This document shows, piece after piece, positions 31,943 through 38,413 of a stretch of DNA of 38,413 bases. Made by a program: the position numbers and the translations under genes. Position 1 is the first letter of the stretch. Each line of letters opens with the position of its first letter. The notes beneath the pieces are model-generated. The model did not search any database and was not told the DNA's origin. It worked only from the letters and a program-made list of their open reading frames with translations. This DNA is from a virus, in the IMG/VR virus record IMGVR_UViG_3300044712_000401, positions 1-38,413 of that record, one strand, 5' to 3'.

Positions 31943-32133
31943 CACCCAACCTCCGGCAATGCTTGCTCATTGAGATCCGCAAGCCACAAAAGAGACTTTA
32001 AAATGTCTTGCAGTCGAGTCCGCTCCTCAGGCGTAAGAGCTTCGTTTGAAAGCCTCACTTCAACCACCTGAATCGTCGATTGAATCTCGCAATCGAGATC
32101 GAAACGAGATTTGTCATCAGCTGTGAAACTCAT
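31942..32133 (-). CDS. Small early protein
   Basis: A 63-residue acidic helical protein (LTPEERTRLQDILKSLLWLA) coupled to its neighbours by stop-start overlaps on both sides. Unknown function. Confidence 0.5.
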   Translation of the reverse strand: MSFTADDKSRFDLDCEIQSTIQVVEVRLSNEALTPEERTRLQDILKSLLWLADLNEQALPEVG

Positions 32134-32342
32134 GCTGACTCCTTTTCGTTATCGATCTTTTCGCCGAACTCATTTCGCCCAAGAGCATCGCGAACAGTTT
32201 TAAGCGTGTGCTCAAGGCACAAGATCTCTGAATCAATTTCACTCCGCATTTGCTTAAGCTTGCGAAGAGTAAGATCGATTTGGCTCTCGCCCCTGCCTGC
32301 TGCAAATGCGCTTGCTGCGATAATATCAGTTGAGCTTTTCAT
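32130..32342 (-). CDS. Small early coiled-coil protein
   Basis: A 70-residue protein, helical from about residue 25 (RKLKQMRSEIDSEILCLEHT), coupled by ATGA overlaps. Unknown function. Confidence 0.5.
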   Translation of the reverse strand: MKSSTDIIAASAFAAGRGESQIDLTLRKLKQMRSEIDSEILCLEHTLKTVRDALGRNEFGEKIDNEKESA

Positions 32343-32548
32343 GCAATCCTCGTCTTTGCTTCTGCGTACAGTTCACGCACGCGCTTCATCTCGTCAGATT
32401 CTTTTTGCCCATGCTCGCCGATCAGCTTGATCGTCGTGGCATAATCCTCGATCACTTGATAGCCATTCACGAAAACAAAGAACTCACCGTGCCTTTCGAC
32501 TTCTTGAACGATCATGCCGTTAACCTTGAGCTCTCTGATGACGTTCAT
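32339..32548 (-). CDS. Small early protein
   Basis: A 69-residue protein. The ATG at 32548 overlaps the stop of the annealing-protein gene and has GAGGAG eight bases upstream; a GTG nine bases earlier is less likely. A beta hairpin (MIVQEVERHGEFFVFVNGYQ) precedes a C-terminal helix. Unknown function. Confidence 0.5.
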   Translation of the reverse strand: MNVIRELKVNGMIVQEVERHGEFFVFVNGYQVIEDYATTIKLIGEHGQKESDEMKRVRELYAEAKTRIA

Positions 32549-33249
32549 GACGGCCACTCCTCGTTTTTCCAGTCAGACGGAGGTTCGGCGTTTTGGCGCT
32601 TGAGCTCTTCGGCATAGGCGTCAGAGAATTGCTTGAGAGCTTTAATCTCGGTAAAGCTCTTACGGCCAGAGTCTTCAGCCCACCACCTGACGTCATTCTG
32701 AAAGGCCGGCAAGCCGACTTGATCGACCACATCTTTGATCGTGCGCCCTTCCCACTCTTTTTTAGCTTTCTTGATTTCGAACTCGCCAGCGCTACGAGCC
32801 GAGACTGCCTTCGTGGCTGGCTTATTCATGGCCGCTTGCTGTGGCTTAGTCGCGGTCTTCTCTTGAGTTTTCTCCTTTGGCGCATCTACTGGAGCGTCAA
32901 CAAGGCGCCCGCCTTCATCAAGTTCATCGGCACAGAATTGAGTGCCGTACCCAAGAAGCGCAAGAGCTCGCCCAATGGCGCCCGTCTCGGATTTCTCCAT
33001 GAAGTCAGCAAATCCTTTTTTATCTTCTGACTTATGAGCCGTGGCGAGAATCGCGCCGTTCTCATCTCTAATCGTTGCCTTGGCGACTGCAGAGTCGGCC
33101 TGCAAAGAAACGAGCTCTGTTTCGATACGCCACGCAGGTCTCTCTTCGCGGAACCACACAAGTCGATATTTGACCTCAAGGTATTCTTTCCCTCGCAGGA
33201 GCATCAGCGGAAGCTCGGTTCCCTTTGCGGTTCTAAACGTGCGACTCAT
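32545..33249 (-). CDS. Rad52-like single-strand annealing protein (candidate)
   Basis: A 234-residue protein starting at 33249 with GGAGGTG as ribosome site and ATGA overlap. The N-terminal half has beta strands (YLEVKYRLVWFREERPAWRI, AKATIRDENGAILATA), then DFMEKSETGAIGRALALLGY, which matches the helix of Rad52-type annealing proteins that follows the beta sheet. A linker rich in Lys/Thr/Ala precedes a C-terminal helical domain (WEGRTIKDVVDQVGLPAFQN). It probably anneals single strands in phage recombination. The family call is by pattern, not search. Confidence 0.55.
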   Translation of the reverse strand: MSRTFRTAKGTELPLMLLRGKEYLEVKYRLVWFREERPAWRIETELVSLQADSAVAKATIRDENGAILATAHKSEDKKGFADFMEKSETGAIGRALALLGYGTQFCADELDEGGRLVDAPVDAPKEKTQEKTATKPQQAAMNKPATKAVSARSAGEFEIKKAKKEWEGRTIKDVVDQVGLPAFQNDVRWWAEDSGRKSFTEIKALKQFSDAYAEELKRQNAEPPSDWKNEEWPS

Positions 33250-33542
33250 GAAACACCTCCAACGGTGGCATTGCGCTTCAGTCGACTCGACCTTGGTTTC
33301 TCGCTCACCACGCAAGCTTGAGGCTCAATCCCGAAGTAAATTCGAACAAAATCCGCCATGATTCGATCGAGTGCGCTTTCGTCGTTCAAGTTCACAGTAA
33401 ACGACGGCTCACTCACTAGATCCCACACAAACGCCGCAAGCGATGAGCTTCCCCGGTCGCTCATATAGAATCCATAGATGCTAAGCCTCTTCTTGAGCGC
33501 CTCGGTAAGATTGATGTGTTTCACGTATTCAAAAGGCATCAT
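33246..33542 (-). CDS. Small early protein
   Basis: A 98-residue protein, start chosen at the ATGA overlap with AAAGGAAA upstream. It contains FEYVKHINLTEALKKRLSIY and an FVRIYFGIEP strand. The tail is basic (SSRLKRNAT). No family is recognised. Confidence 0.5.
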   Translation of the reverse strand: MMPFEYVKHINLTEALKKRLSIYGFYMSDRGSSSLAAFVWDLVSEPSFTVNLNDESALDRIMADFVRIYFGIEPQACVVSEKPRSSRLKRNATVGGVS

Positions 33543-34273
33543 GCGATTTCCTTTCTCGATGAAAGACCAATGCACTCACGCTCGCTTGCGCCGATACGGG
33601 TACGACCTACTGTTTCTGCGAATGCGTGAATGCGAGCTTTCGTATTCTGAAAAATTTCTTTGTAATGAATGCCTTGAGCCATCTGTTCATAAATTGAACG
33701 AGCGAGAACGACCTCAGCCGTGGCAACCGTCGTCAATTGAATCGTGTTTAGTTGGTCGCGGAGACTATTCGGCTTCTTTTGACCGTCAAGATCGAGGAGC
33801 GCATCATTAATTGCCTTTGAGTAAACCATGAAAAGCTTATCAGGATGATTGCTGCCCTGATTGGCCGCATAAGGGACCAGATCTTTGATTGTGTCGGTCG
33901 CGATTCGACGAGCAAGCTTGCCGTCCTGCCGAGACTTGATCCATGCATCTTGTGTCGAGTAACTTCCGGTTCGACGAATTGACGGGAGGACTTCGCCGGT
34001 GATCCACTTTTTGAATCGCTTTGCCTCCATTTTGTTCGAACGGAAAATCAGCGAGTACAAGCCAGACTCATTTACGACGACTTGCTTTTGTGACCCGTCG
34101 AGTAATACCGACACCTTTTCGTCGTCATCCAGCTTTGAGACCGCATCACGATGATTTGCGATTTCAAGGATTGAACAAACGTCTTTAGCTGAGAACCATG
34201 GGAGGCCTTGCTCATCAACATGGGTTCTGACCCGTCGACCTTCGAAATTATGCAGAATCAATGCCGTATCCAT
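33539..34273 (-). CDS. BRO-family antirepressor
   Basis: A 244-residue protein. Bro-N domain in residues 1-105: the start LILHNFEGRRVRTHV, then LPWFSAKDVCSILEIANHRD, VVNESGLYSLIFRSNKMEAK and RFKKWITGEVLPSIRRTGSY. A helical C-terminal domain (residues about 115-240) follows. Such proteins often act as antirepressors that release prophage repressors. It is the second gene of the early operon, with GAAAGGAT before the ATG. Since the repressor here has no self-cleavage domain, a protein antirepressor is a sensible induction route (inference). Confidence 0.78.
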   Translation of the reverse strand: MDTALILHNFEGRRVRTHVDEQGLPWFSAKDVCSILEIANHRDAVSKLDDDEKVSVLLDGSQKQVVVNESGLYSLIFRSNKMEAKRFKKWITGEVLPSIRRTGSYSTQDAWIKSRQDGKLARRIATDTIKDLVPYAANQGSNHPDKLFMVYSKAINDALLDLDGQKKPNSLRDQLNTIQLTTVATAEVVLARSIYEQMAQGIHYKEIFQNTKARIHAFAETVGRTRIGASERECIGLSSRKEIA

Positions 34274-34360
34274 GTGTAATCCTTTCAGACAAACACGTAC
34301 CTATTGCGCTAGGCACCGCCCAGCGTTAATAAACAAACTCGGTTTTAGTGTCAGAATCTG

Positions 34361-34591
34361 TCAGGAGGCTTCGTTGCCCTCGGTCACGGGGAACAGTTCG
34401 TCAAGAGGATAGCCGGTAACTCTACACACACGCTCCATAGTCGCTGGGTGTGGAGTGCATTCATAATCTCCTCGGGCGGCTGCATTCAGCCATCCGCGAG
34501 AGATCATGGCCTCTTTGCATAAGCGATCTCGTGAACCGCGCCCCTCGGCGCCCAACCATGCTCTCAGTTTTCGTGCGTCAACTCGTCTCAT
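34361..34591 (-). CDS. Cro-like helix-turn-helix protein
   Basis: A 76-residue XRE-type DNA-binding protein: the helix-turn-helix lies in RDRLCKEAMISRGWLNAAAR, followed by HPATMERVCRVTGYPLDELF. First leftward gene, divergent from the repressor, with a 94-nt control region between. It probably acts as the lytic-direction regulator of the switch. No good ribosome site is visible; the start is the only ATG available. Confidence 0.7.
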   Translation of the reverse strand: MRRVDARKLRAWLGAEGRGSRDRLCKEAMISRGWLNAAARGDYECTPHPATMERVCRVTGYPLDELFPVTEGNEAS

Positions 34592-34685
34592 AAGACAGTT
34601 TTAGCACCCGGAGCCAATTTTTGAAAGATGTTTTTAGCTTCATAAGCAAATTTTATCTTTGAAGTGAATACTGTAGATTTAAGTT
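34592..34685. promoter_or_regulatory. Divergent repressor/Cro control region
   Basis: An A/T-rich gap. Leftward promoter candidate: TTCACT (34668-34663), 18 nt, TATGAA (34644-34639). Rightward TACTGT at 34669-34674 is a possible -10 for the repressor without a good -35, as for an activated maintenance promoter. TTGAAAGAT (about 34621) and ATCTTTGAA (about 34655) form an inverted pair and are operator candidates. Confidence 0.4.
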
Positions 34686-35228
34686 GTGAAAACGATTGAG
34701 GAAATTCTAGCTTTTAATGTGTATCGACTAAGGAAGTCAGAGGGACTTTCTCAAGGCGAATTAGCGTCAAAAGCAAAAGTTTCGTTACACACCGTTTTCA
34801 GGATTGAAGCGAAAAAGGCGGGGACTAAGACCTCAAGCGTTGAGGCCATAGCCAAAGCCCTTGGCGTGACCAAAGAAGACCTCTACGCACGCCCCACGAC
34901 TGACCTAGGCGAACTCGGCAGGCGCGCCCTCGACACCAAGCCCGAACCTCCGAAACTAAGCCCAGATGAGGCAAAAGAGTTTCTTTTGTCTACCATACAG
35001 GCGGGAGCTGAGGCGCTGTTTAATGAGAACAAAGCACTCCGCGCCGAGATCGAAGCTCTCAAGTCACAGCTCAATTCGCGCAATCACTTAATGGACGCTT
35101 TCGAAAAGGCAGAACCACACCGGCGCGAGATGGCATTAAAGGTGCTTGCTCTCTCGGATGAGAAGGTCGAGGCGGTTCTGGCGGGTTTGCGTCGATCTCA
35201 TCCAAAATCAAAATCAGGTAATCCTTAA
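34686..35228 (+). CDS. Prophage repressor (XRE helix-turn-helix, no peptidase domain)
   Basis: A 180-residue protein. Residues 8-65 are an XRE domain: NVYRLRKSEGLSQGELASKA, VSLHTVFRIE, then TSSVEAIAKALGVTKEDLYA. The C-terminal half is helical (a coiled coil near ENKALRAEIEALKSQLNSRN), without the Ser/Lys peptidase S24 domain of LexA-cleavable repressors. An in-frame stop precedes the GTG by one codon, so translation must start there, without a visible ribosome site. The transcript may be leaderless, like lambda cI from its maintenance promoter. Confidence 0.8.
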   Translation: MKTIEEILAFNVYRLRKSEGLSQGELASKAKVSLHTVFRIEAKKAGTKTSSVEAIAKALGVTKEDLYARPTTDLGELGRRALDTKPEPPKLSPDEAKEFLLSTIQAGAEALFNENKALRAEIEALKSQLNSRNHLMDAFEKAEPHRREMALKVLALSDEKVEAVLAGLRRSHPKSKSGNP

Positions 35229-35552
35229 TTTTCTTTTTCAACTCTGAGTTCATGTCCGTACCTCGCAGCACTGCGATACGTGTCGGACTTTCGTCATTGG
35301 ACTCAATAAGGCGAATCTTAATATGACGGATGTCAATAACTTAAGTATATTTATCAAGCTTAAATCGACACATGTAAACTCAGATGCTTGAACGAGCTCT
35401 TAACCTCGTGTGTATCGATATGAGAATCGAAAGTTAATTTTTCGATGATCGAACTTTACTTAGCCCATCGCTCAACTGCTTAAGTTTTATTTACCATCTT
35501 GAATCGACTCGAACAGCGACCGAACAAGACTCACAACCCAAAAGGAGTCTTC
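35229..35552. other. Long gap between the repressor and the first exported cargo gene
   Basis: There is no rightward gene in 324 nt. Inverted repeats include ATCGAAA-GTTAATT-TTTCGAT (about 35426-35446) and TATCGATA nearby, possible operators for the cargo genes. A leftward frame (35253 to 35071) with GAGGT six bases before its ATG overlaps the repressor's 3' end; it is listed only as a possibility. Confidence 0.4.
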
Positions 35553-35819
35553 ATGTTGAAACTGCTTCCCGTGATTCTCTCATTATCACTATCAGCAATA
35601 GCGTTCGGTAAGGATGTTTACGTGCAGGGCCATGTTCGAAAAGACGGAACCTATGTGCAGCCCCATTTTAGAACGGCTCCAGACAGCAATCCCTACAACA
35701 ACTATTCGACGCAAGGAAACACAAATCCGTACACCGGAAAGAAAGGCACCGTTAACCCGTACAACACTCACACGCACCAGAACTCATTAGATTTCGGGAA
35801 TTCGAATATTGAGGAATGA
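35553..35819 (+). CDS. Small exported protein, candidate lysogenic-conversion gene
   Basis: An 88-residue protein starting at ATG 35553 after AAAAGGAG; a longer frame has no ribosome site. Signal peptide MLKLLPVILSLSLSAIAFG, then a mature part of aromatic/Asn/Gly-rich pattern (DVYVQGHVRKDGTYVQPHFR and three NPY units: NPYNNYS, NPYTGKKGT, NPYNTH). Similar small periplasmic proteins of unknown role are common in proteobacterial chromosomes. Position beside the repressor suggests expression in the lysogen. Confidence 0.75.
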   Translation: MLKLLPVILSLSLSAIAFGKDVYVQGHVRKDGTYVQPHFRTAPDSNPYNNYSTQGNTNPYTGKKGTVNPYNTHTHQNSLDFGNSNIEE

Positions 35820-35826
35820 AAAACAG

Positions 35827-35851
35827 CGAGGCAGGGGTTCGATCTCTGCCT
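35827..35851 (+). terminator. Rho-independent terminator after the first cargo gene
   Basis: GAGGCAG and CTGCCTC (7 perfect pairs) close over 11 nt and are followed by ATTTTG. The T-run is short, so some read-through into the 35899 gene is possible. Confidence 0.6.
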
Positions 35852-35898
35852 CATTTTGCAGAATCGGCGGCTGAACTCTATACTTCACGAGGCACCAA

Positions 35899-36369
35899 AT
35901 GAAATTCATTGCAGTTATCATCACATTGGTTTCCGCGTCTGCGCATGCTCAATTAGATACCAGCATGTATCGCAATTATCAGGGAGGGAACGGATTGAAC
36001 TCTCTTAACCAGGGCATTGTTCAAGGTGCCGCTATCGCGAACGAAAACAAACGCCTACAGATAGAACAAGAGCGCCTCGAACTGGAGCGCCAAGCTTTAA
36101 GCGCTCAAACCAAACGAAGCCATTCTGGAAAAACTAAAGTTCAAGACACTGTCGCAGATGAGGTTCCAAATGCTGGAGACTACCAATCATACGAAGACTA
36201 TTACGGCGCACTAACAAGATACAATATGAACAAGATCCTAGCTCCAGCTCTTGATGACATTAGGAATGCGGTCTTGCATCAAATGGAAAAGAGAATCGAG
36301 ACGCTAACTCAACAGCTCAACAAATGCGCGAACAATAACGCTGCAACAAAAAAAGCAAAAGAGGAATAA
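35899..36369 (+). CDS. Exported chimera of virion-protein segments (decoy-like)
   Basis: A 156-residue protein. Signal peptide residues 1-17 (cleavage after AHA). Residues 20-48 match residues 4-32 of the ejection protein at 4308-5408: 19 of 29 identical, no gaps (DTSMY, N, GG, GL, L, QGI, QG, IAN). Residues 49-72 are a coiled coil. Residues 93-125 match residues 144-176 of the scaffold: 13 of 33 identical with further D/E and F/Y swaps (D.SYE, A, Y, K, L.PALD.I). The C-terminal 30 residues are a coiled coil. GAGGC precedes the ATG. It lies with the conversion gene beside the repressor and opposes the lysis cassette. Export of capsid-internal sequences suggests a periplasmic decoy against incoming phage (inference). 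Confidence 0.82.
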   Translation: MKFIAVIITLVSASAHAQLDTSMYRNYQGGNGLNSLNQGIVQGAAIANENKRLQIEQERLELERQALSAQTKRSHSGKTKVQDTVADEVPNAGDYQSYEDYYGALTRYNMNKILAPALDDIRNAVLHQMEKRIETLTQQLNKCANNNAATKKAKEE

Positions 36370-36406
36370 TAAGAGCGAGGCTTATGCGATCAACAAGTGA
36401 GCAAAT

Positions 36407-36829
36407 TCACTCAACCAGGTGGACTTTCATCTGTTTTCGCAACTCGCGCCAGCCCTTGACCTCAATGTGTGGGAGCTCGAAAAATTCAGCGCCCTTTGAA
36501 CCATACCACTCGATCCAATCAGGTAGCGCTGGCGCGAGTATATTATTGAACCACTCACGTGGGTAAATCGTGTTCGCCTGTGGAATGAGCGCAAATAGGT
36601 CCATTGCGCAATTCCAATTGTGGGCCGATTCTCCAAAGTGCGCTCTTGAGGCACCTGACTTAAAAGCCGCTTCCTGTTCGTCTCGCCCTCGTCCTGCACA
36701 TGAAACATGAGCCTCAGGATACTCCTCCTGAAAATCCTCGAACCACTCACGAAGATCTTCGTTAAAGCCAGAATATCGATCGAGGATCTCTTGGCACTTC
36801 GGGCAATGTCCGGAGTTTTCGTGCTTCAT
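36407..36829 (-). CDS. Endolysin, M15-type peptidoglycan peptidase
   Basis: A 140-residue zinc peptidase. The VanY/M15 signature is present: CAGRGRDEQEAAFKSGASRA, then SAHNWNCAMDL (His70 and Asp77 as zinc ligands) and LPHIEV (His121). It cuts peptide cross-links of the cell wall at lysis. There is no signal peptide, so it needs a holin or other route. The N-terminal CPKC pair may bind a second metal. It is the last gene of the late transcript as drawn. Confidence 0.85.
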   Translation of the reverse strand: MKHENSGHCPKCQEILDRYSGFNEDLREWFEDFQEEYPEAHVSCAGRGRDEQEAAFKSGASRAHFGESAHNWNCAMDLFALIPQANTIYPREWFNNILAPALPDWIEWYGSKGAEFFELPHIEVKGWRELRKQMKVHLVE

Positions 36830-36836
36830 TGGTTAC

Positions 36837-37559
36837 TCACTTGCAGAAGCTCAGTGCCTTAGTGTGCGATTTAATCGACTCAGACTTATCGTATTTTCCG
36901 CCGGGCGATAAGACGGCCCAATAAAGACCACTCTCACCCTTTGGAATGAGGATCTTTCCTTTGCGATCAATTTGCCGAGCCATGATCGCGAGACCGAGAT
37001 GGAGGTTCTTTTCAGGCACTTGCAAATCCCCGTATGTGTAACCAAATGGCATCTTGTATGACACTTGATCGACGACTGACATTTGCAGAAGACCAACGCT
37101 CCATGTGTCTTTGTCATTCGCGGTGCCGACGTCTTGAGAGCCATCGAATGGGTTCCAACCGCACTCGTAGTATGAGGTCCACACGATCATCTCGGCGAAG
37201 ACGTTGATTTTCTGACTTCGTGTGAGGCTCGCATATTTCGGGCAAAACGCAGATGCATCGGAAGCCTTGTTAAACGAATCAAAGCGCGTGTCGATTTCAG
37301 ACCATAGTGCCTTAGACCAAGCGGCGCGATCAGGATGGTTCTTCTCCCAAGACAATGTCGGTACGCTTTCCGGTGCAGGAGTTGGAGTCGCCGCGGGCAT
37401 AGGCATAGGCGTAGGTGTCGGCGTTGCACTTGCTGAAACGGTAGACGGATGATCCGCCGTTGGCACTGTCGTGCATGAAGTAAGCGCAATCACTACGTAA
37501 ATTGATACGATAAGGCTAATCAGCAACCACGCGATGGATGATGTATTTAGCTTCTTCAT
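36837..37559 (-). CDS. Lipoprotein with lytic-transglycosylase-like domain
   Basis: A 240-residue protein starting at 37559, after GGCGGG in the end of the previous gene. Signal sequence with lipobox LTSC (lipidated Cys29), a Thr/Pro/Ala-rich linker (residues about 30-70), then a lysozyme-like domain: TSYYECGWNPFDGSQ (catalytic Glu candidate) and WSVGLLQMSVVDQ, the SxGLxQ motif of Slt-type enzymes. A membrane-anchored peptidoglycan enzyme next to an M15 endolysin gives the phage two wall-degrading activities. Confidence 0.75.
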   Translation of the reverse strand: MKKLNTSSIAWLLISLIVSIYVVIALTSCTTVPTADHPSTVSASATPTPTPMPMPAATPTPAPESVPTLSWEKNHPDRAAWSKALWSEIDTRFDSFNKASDASAFCPKYASLTRSQKINVFAEMIVWTSYYECGWNPFDGSQDVGTANDKDTWSVGLLQMSVVDQVSYKMPFGYTYGDLQVPEKNLHLGLAIMARQIDRKGKILIPKGESGLYWAVLSPGGKYDKSESIKSHTKALSFCK

Positions 37560-37560
37560 C

Positions 37561-37896
37561 TCACTGCCCGCCTGATTTCTGAGTCGCATAGTCACGAAGC
37601 GTTTTCATATAAACCACAATAGCTCCCCAATCATCAGGACTGAAAGCGATGAACTTATCAGCTTTATCGAGCGGAACCTTATCAGTCGCATTGGCTCTAA
37701 CAAACGGCACGAGTTCATGAAACTCAACTTGCTCTGGTTGAGTGAGCTTTTGCGTAGGCGCACAGATGAGCTGATGCCTTGGGTAATCGATTGTGCAAAG
37801 CTTGACGTTCGGTTTATCTGGCACTCCAGCACAACCAGAGAGAGCCACCAAAGCAAGAGCGCTAAAAGCTATTACCAGCAAGGTCAGTTGTCGCAT
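37561..37896 (-). CDS. Small lipoprotein, o-spanin candidate
   Basis: A 111-residue protein; the ATG at 37896 has AAGGA eight bases upstream, whereas the longer frame lacks a signal sequence at its start. Lipobox LSGC (Cys22), two further Cys (VKLCTIDYPRHQLICAP) and a mostly helical C-terminal half. It overlaps the preceding single-span protein gene by 35 nt, an arrangement typical of inner/outer-membrane spanin pairs. The body is longer and less Pro-rich than classical o-spanins, so the call stays tentative. Confidence 0.5.
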   Translation of the reverse strand: MRQLTLLVIAFSALALVALSGCAGVPDKPNVKLCTIDYPRHQLICAPTQKLTQPEQVEFHELVPFVRANATDKVPLDKADKFIAFSPDDWGAIVVYMKTLRDYATQKSGGQ

Positions 37897-38062
37897 CTTC
37901 ACGTTCCTTTTCTGTTTCAGAGTTTTTGACGTGATCAATCTTGTCTTTCGCGTCTCGCTCAATCTCATCGCGGCGCTCCTGATCGGCTTGTCTTTGCTTT
38001 AGCCATTTGGCGAAAAACCCGGCAAGCCAGTCGAGAATCGCCGCAATGATCGTGCTCACCAT
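37862..38062 (-). CDS. Single-span coiled-coil protein, i-spanin or holin candidate
   Basis: A 66-residue protein: an N-terminal membrane segment (TIIAAILDWLAGFFAKWL) followed by a strongly charged coiled coil (KQRQADQERRDEIERDAKDK). The topology fits an inner-membrane spanin partner of the overlapping lipoprotein. It is short for that class and could instead act as a one-span holin. It starts in a TAATG overlap with the upstream gene. Confidence 0.5.
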   Translation of the reverse strand: MVSTIIAAILDWLAGFFAKWLKQRQADQERRDEIERDAKDKIDHVKNSETEKEREDATTDLAGNSF

Positions 38063-38283
38063 TAGACAGCCTTAAGCATCGTCTTCAGTACCGCAAATAC
38101 CGCATCGTCAACCTGGCCGGGAATGATCTTAGCCAGTTCATCAACAAAGAACTCCGGATCAACTGAGATTGTGAGGCTAACGTCCGCACCTTGGCCGTCA
38201 TATGCACCAGTGATCGCGAGCTTTCCGCCAACCAATGCGAGTTTTACTTTTCCTTCAGCGCCAATTTGTTTTTCGATTTCCAT
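38062..38283 (-). CDS. Small hypothetical protein of the lysis cassette
   Basis: A 73-residue protein with a beta-rich first half (GKVKLALVGGKLAITGAYDG, ADVSLTISVD) and a helical second half (FFVDELAKIIPGQVDDAVFA). No recognised family. AAAAGGAG lies before its ATG, inside the end of the upstream gene. Confidence 0.6.
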   Translation of the reverse strand: MEIEKQIGAEGKVKLALVGGKLAITGAYDGQGADVSLTISVDPEFFVDELAKIIPGQVDDAVFAVLKTMLKAV

Positions 38284-38286
38284 TAA

Positions 38287-38413
38287 TTACTCCTTTTCAA
38301 TTTCGAGACGCCTCAGGCGCTCGTCGTGTTTATCAAGTTCCTTGCCGTGCCAATCTGTTTTTTCGATTATTCGTTCGAGCTTAGCATTGAGACTCTCGAT
38401 TGATGTCCTCAAG
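38287..38413 (-). CDS. 3' part of the 54-aa coiled-coil protein spanning the window ends
   Basis: An open frame from the right edge to a TAA at 38287, with no start inside the window. It continues the frame that opens at 38-36 on the left edge. It encodes a charged coiled coil (LERIIEKTDWHGKELDKHDE) of unknown role, first in the lysis cassette. Confidence 0.6.
   Translation of the reverse strand, partial: LRTSIESLNAKLERIIEKTDWHGKELDKHDERLRRLEIEKE

Noticed and set aside
35071-35253. 60-codon leftward frame overlapping the repressor's 3' end
   Set aside because: It has a good GAGGT site and a plausible helical start, but the second half is a Pro/Arg-rich antisense reading of the repressor; not convincing without conservation data.
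35827-35851. T-arm-like sequence (CAGGGGTTCGATCTCTG) as a tRNA fragment or second att site
   Set aside because: Stem continues as GAGGCAG/CTGCCTC and is followed by ATTTT; no acceptor strand or CCA follows, so a terminator explains it better.
1-38413. CRISPR array, insertion sequence or rRNA
   Set aside because: Read through both strands: no spaced direct-repeat array, no transposase gene or terminal inverted repeats, no rRNA.

Overview
The window is a temperate tailed phage, or an excised or circularised prophage, with a P22-like (short-tailed) virion gene set. It carries everything a complete 38.4 kb phage needs: integrase and excisionase, an immunity region, an early replication and recombination operon, terminase, portal, scaffold, coat, tail hub, ejection proteins, tail fibres and lysis genes. 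A 54-codon reading frame runs in frame across the junction of the last base to the first base (38413 to 1). The simplest reading is that the sequence is a circular map cut at an arbitrary point. The host cannot be named. Two lysis lipoproteins, Sec signal peptides and a spanin-like pair point to a Gram-negative bacterium. The attP core is the 3' half of a tRNA-Val(CAC) gene with encoded CCA.

Layout. Almost everything is transcribed leftward (minus strand). The immunity centre is at 34.4-35.2 kb: a rightward repressor gene faces a leftward Cro-like gene. The early operon runs left from 34.59 kb: BRO antirepressor, Rad52-like annealing protein, a chain of tiny coupled genes, excisionase and integrase. 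It then passes attP (29.61-29.66 kb, flanked by candidate integrase arm sites). Next come a replication protein with an HNH domain in its middle, a DnaB-type helicase, a DNA adenine methylase with a Leu/Gln/Glu repeat insert, a VRR-NUC nuclease, a Tad2-like (DUF2829) anti-Thoeris candidate and about fifteen small accessory genes down to 19.2 kb.

The late operon runs from about 18.7 kb leftward: membrane peptide, TerS, TerL, portal, scaffold, coat, head-fibre-like protein, gp4-like, gp10-like, fibre, ejection proteins and a second fibre. It then continues through the circular junction into the lysis cassette (38.28 to 36.41 kb). Only two short genes oppose this operon: 15.86-16.22 kb (phage ABA-sandwich family) and 18.84-19.06 kb (ribbon-helix-helix-like). 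Each lies beside a copy of one 20-bp palindrome. A third copy precedes the tail-fibre gene.

The least ordinary region is the rightward pair of exported proteins at 35.55-36.37 kb, between the repressor and the lysis genes, where lysogenic-conversion genes often sit. The second (156 aa) has a Sec signal peptide. Its mature part then carries a 29-residue copy of the N-terminus of this phage's own ejection protein and a 33-residue copy of the middle of its scaffold protein. It looks like a phage-encoded periplasmic decoy made of virion-protein pieces, and superinfection exclusion is the most natural hypothesis.
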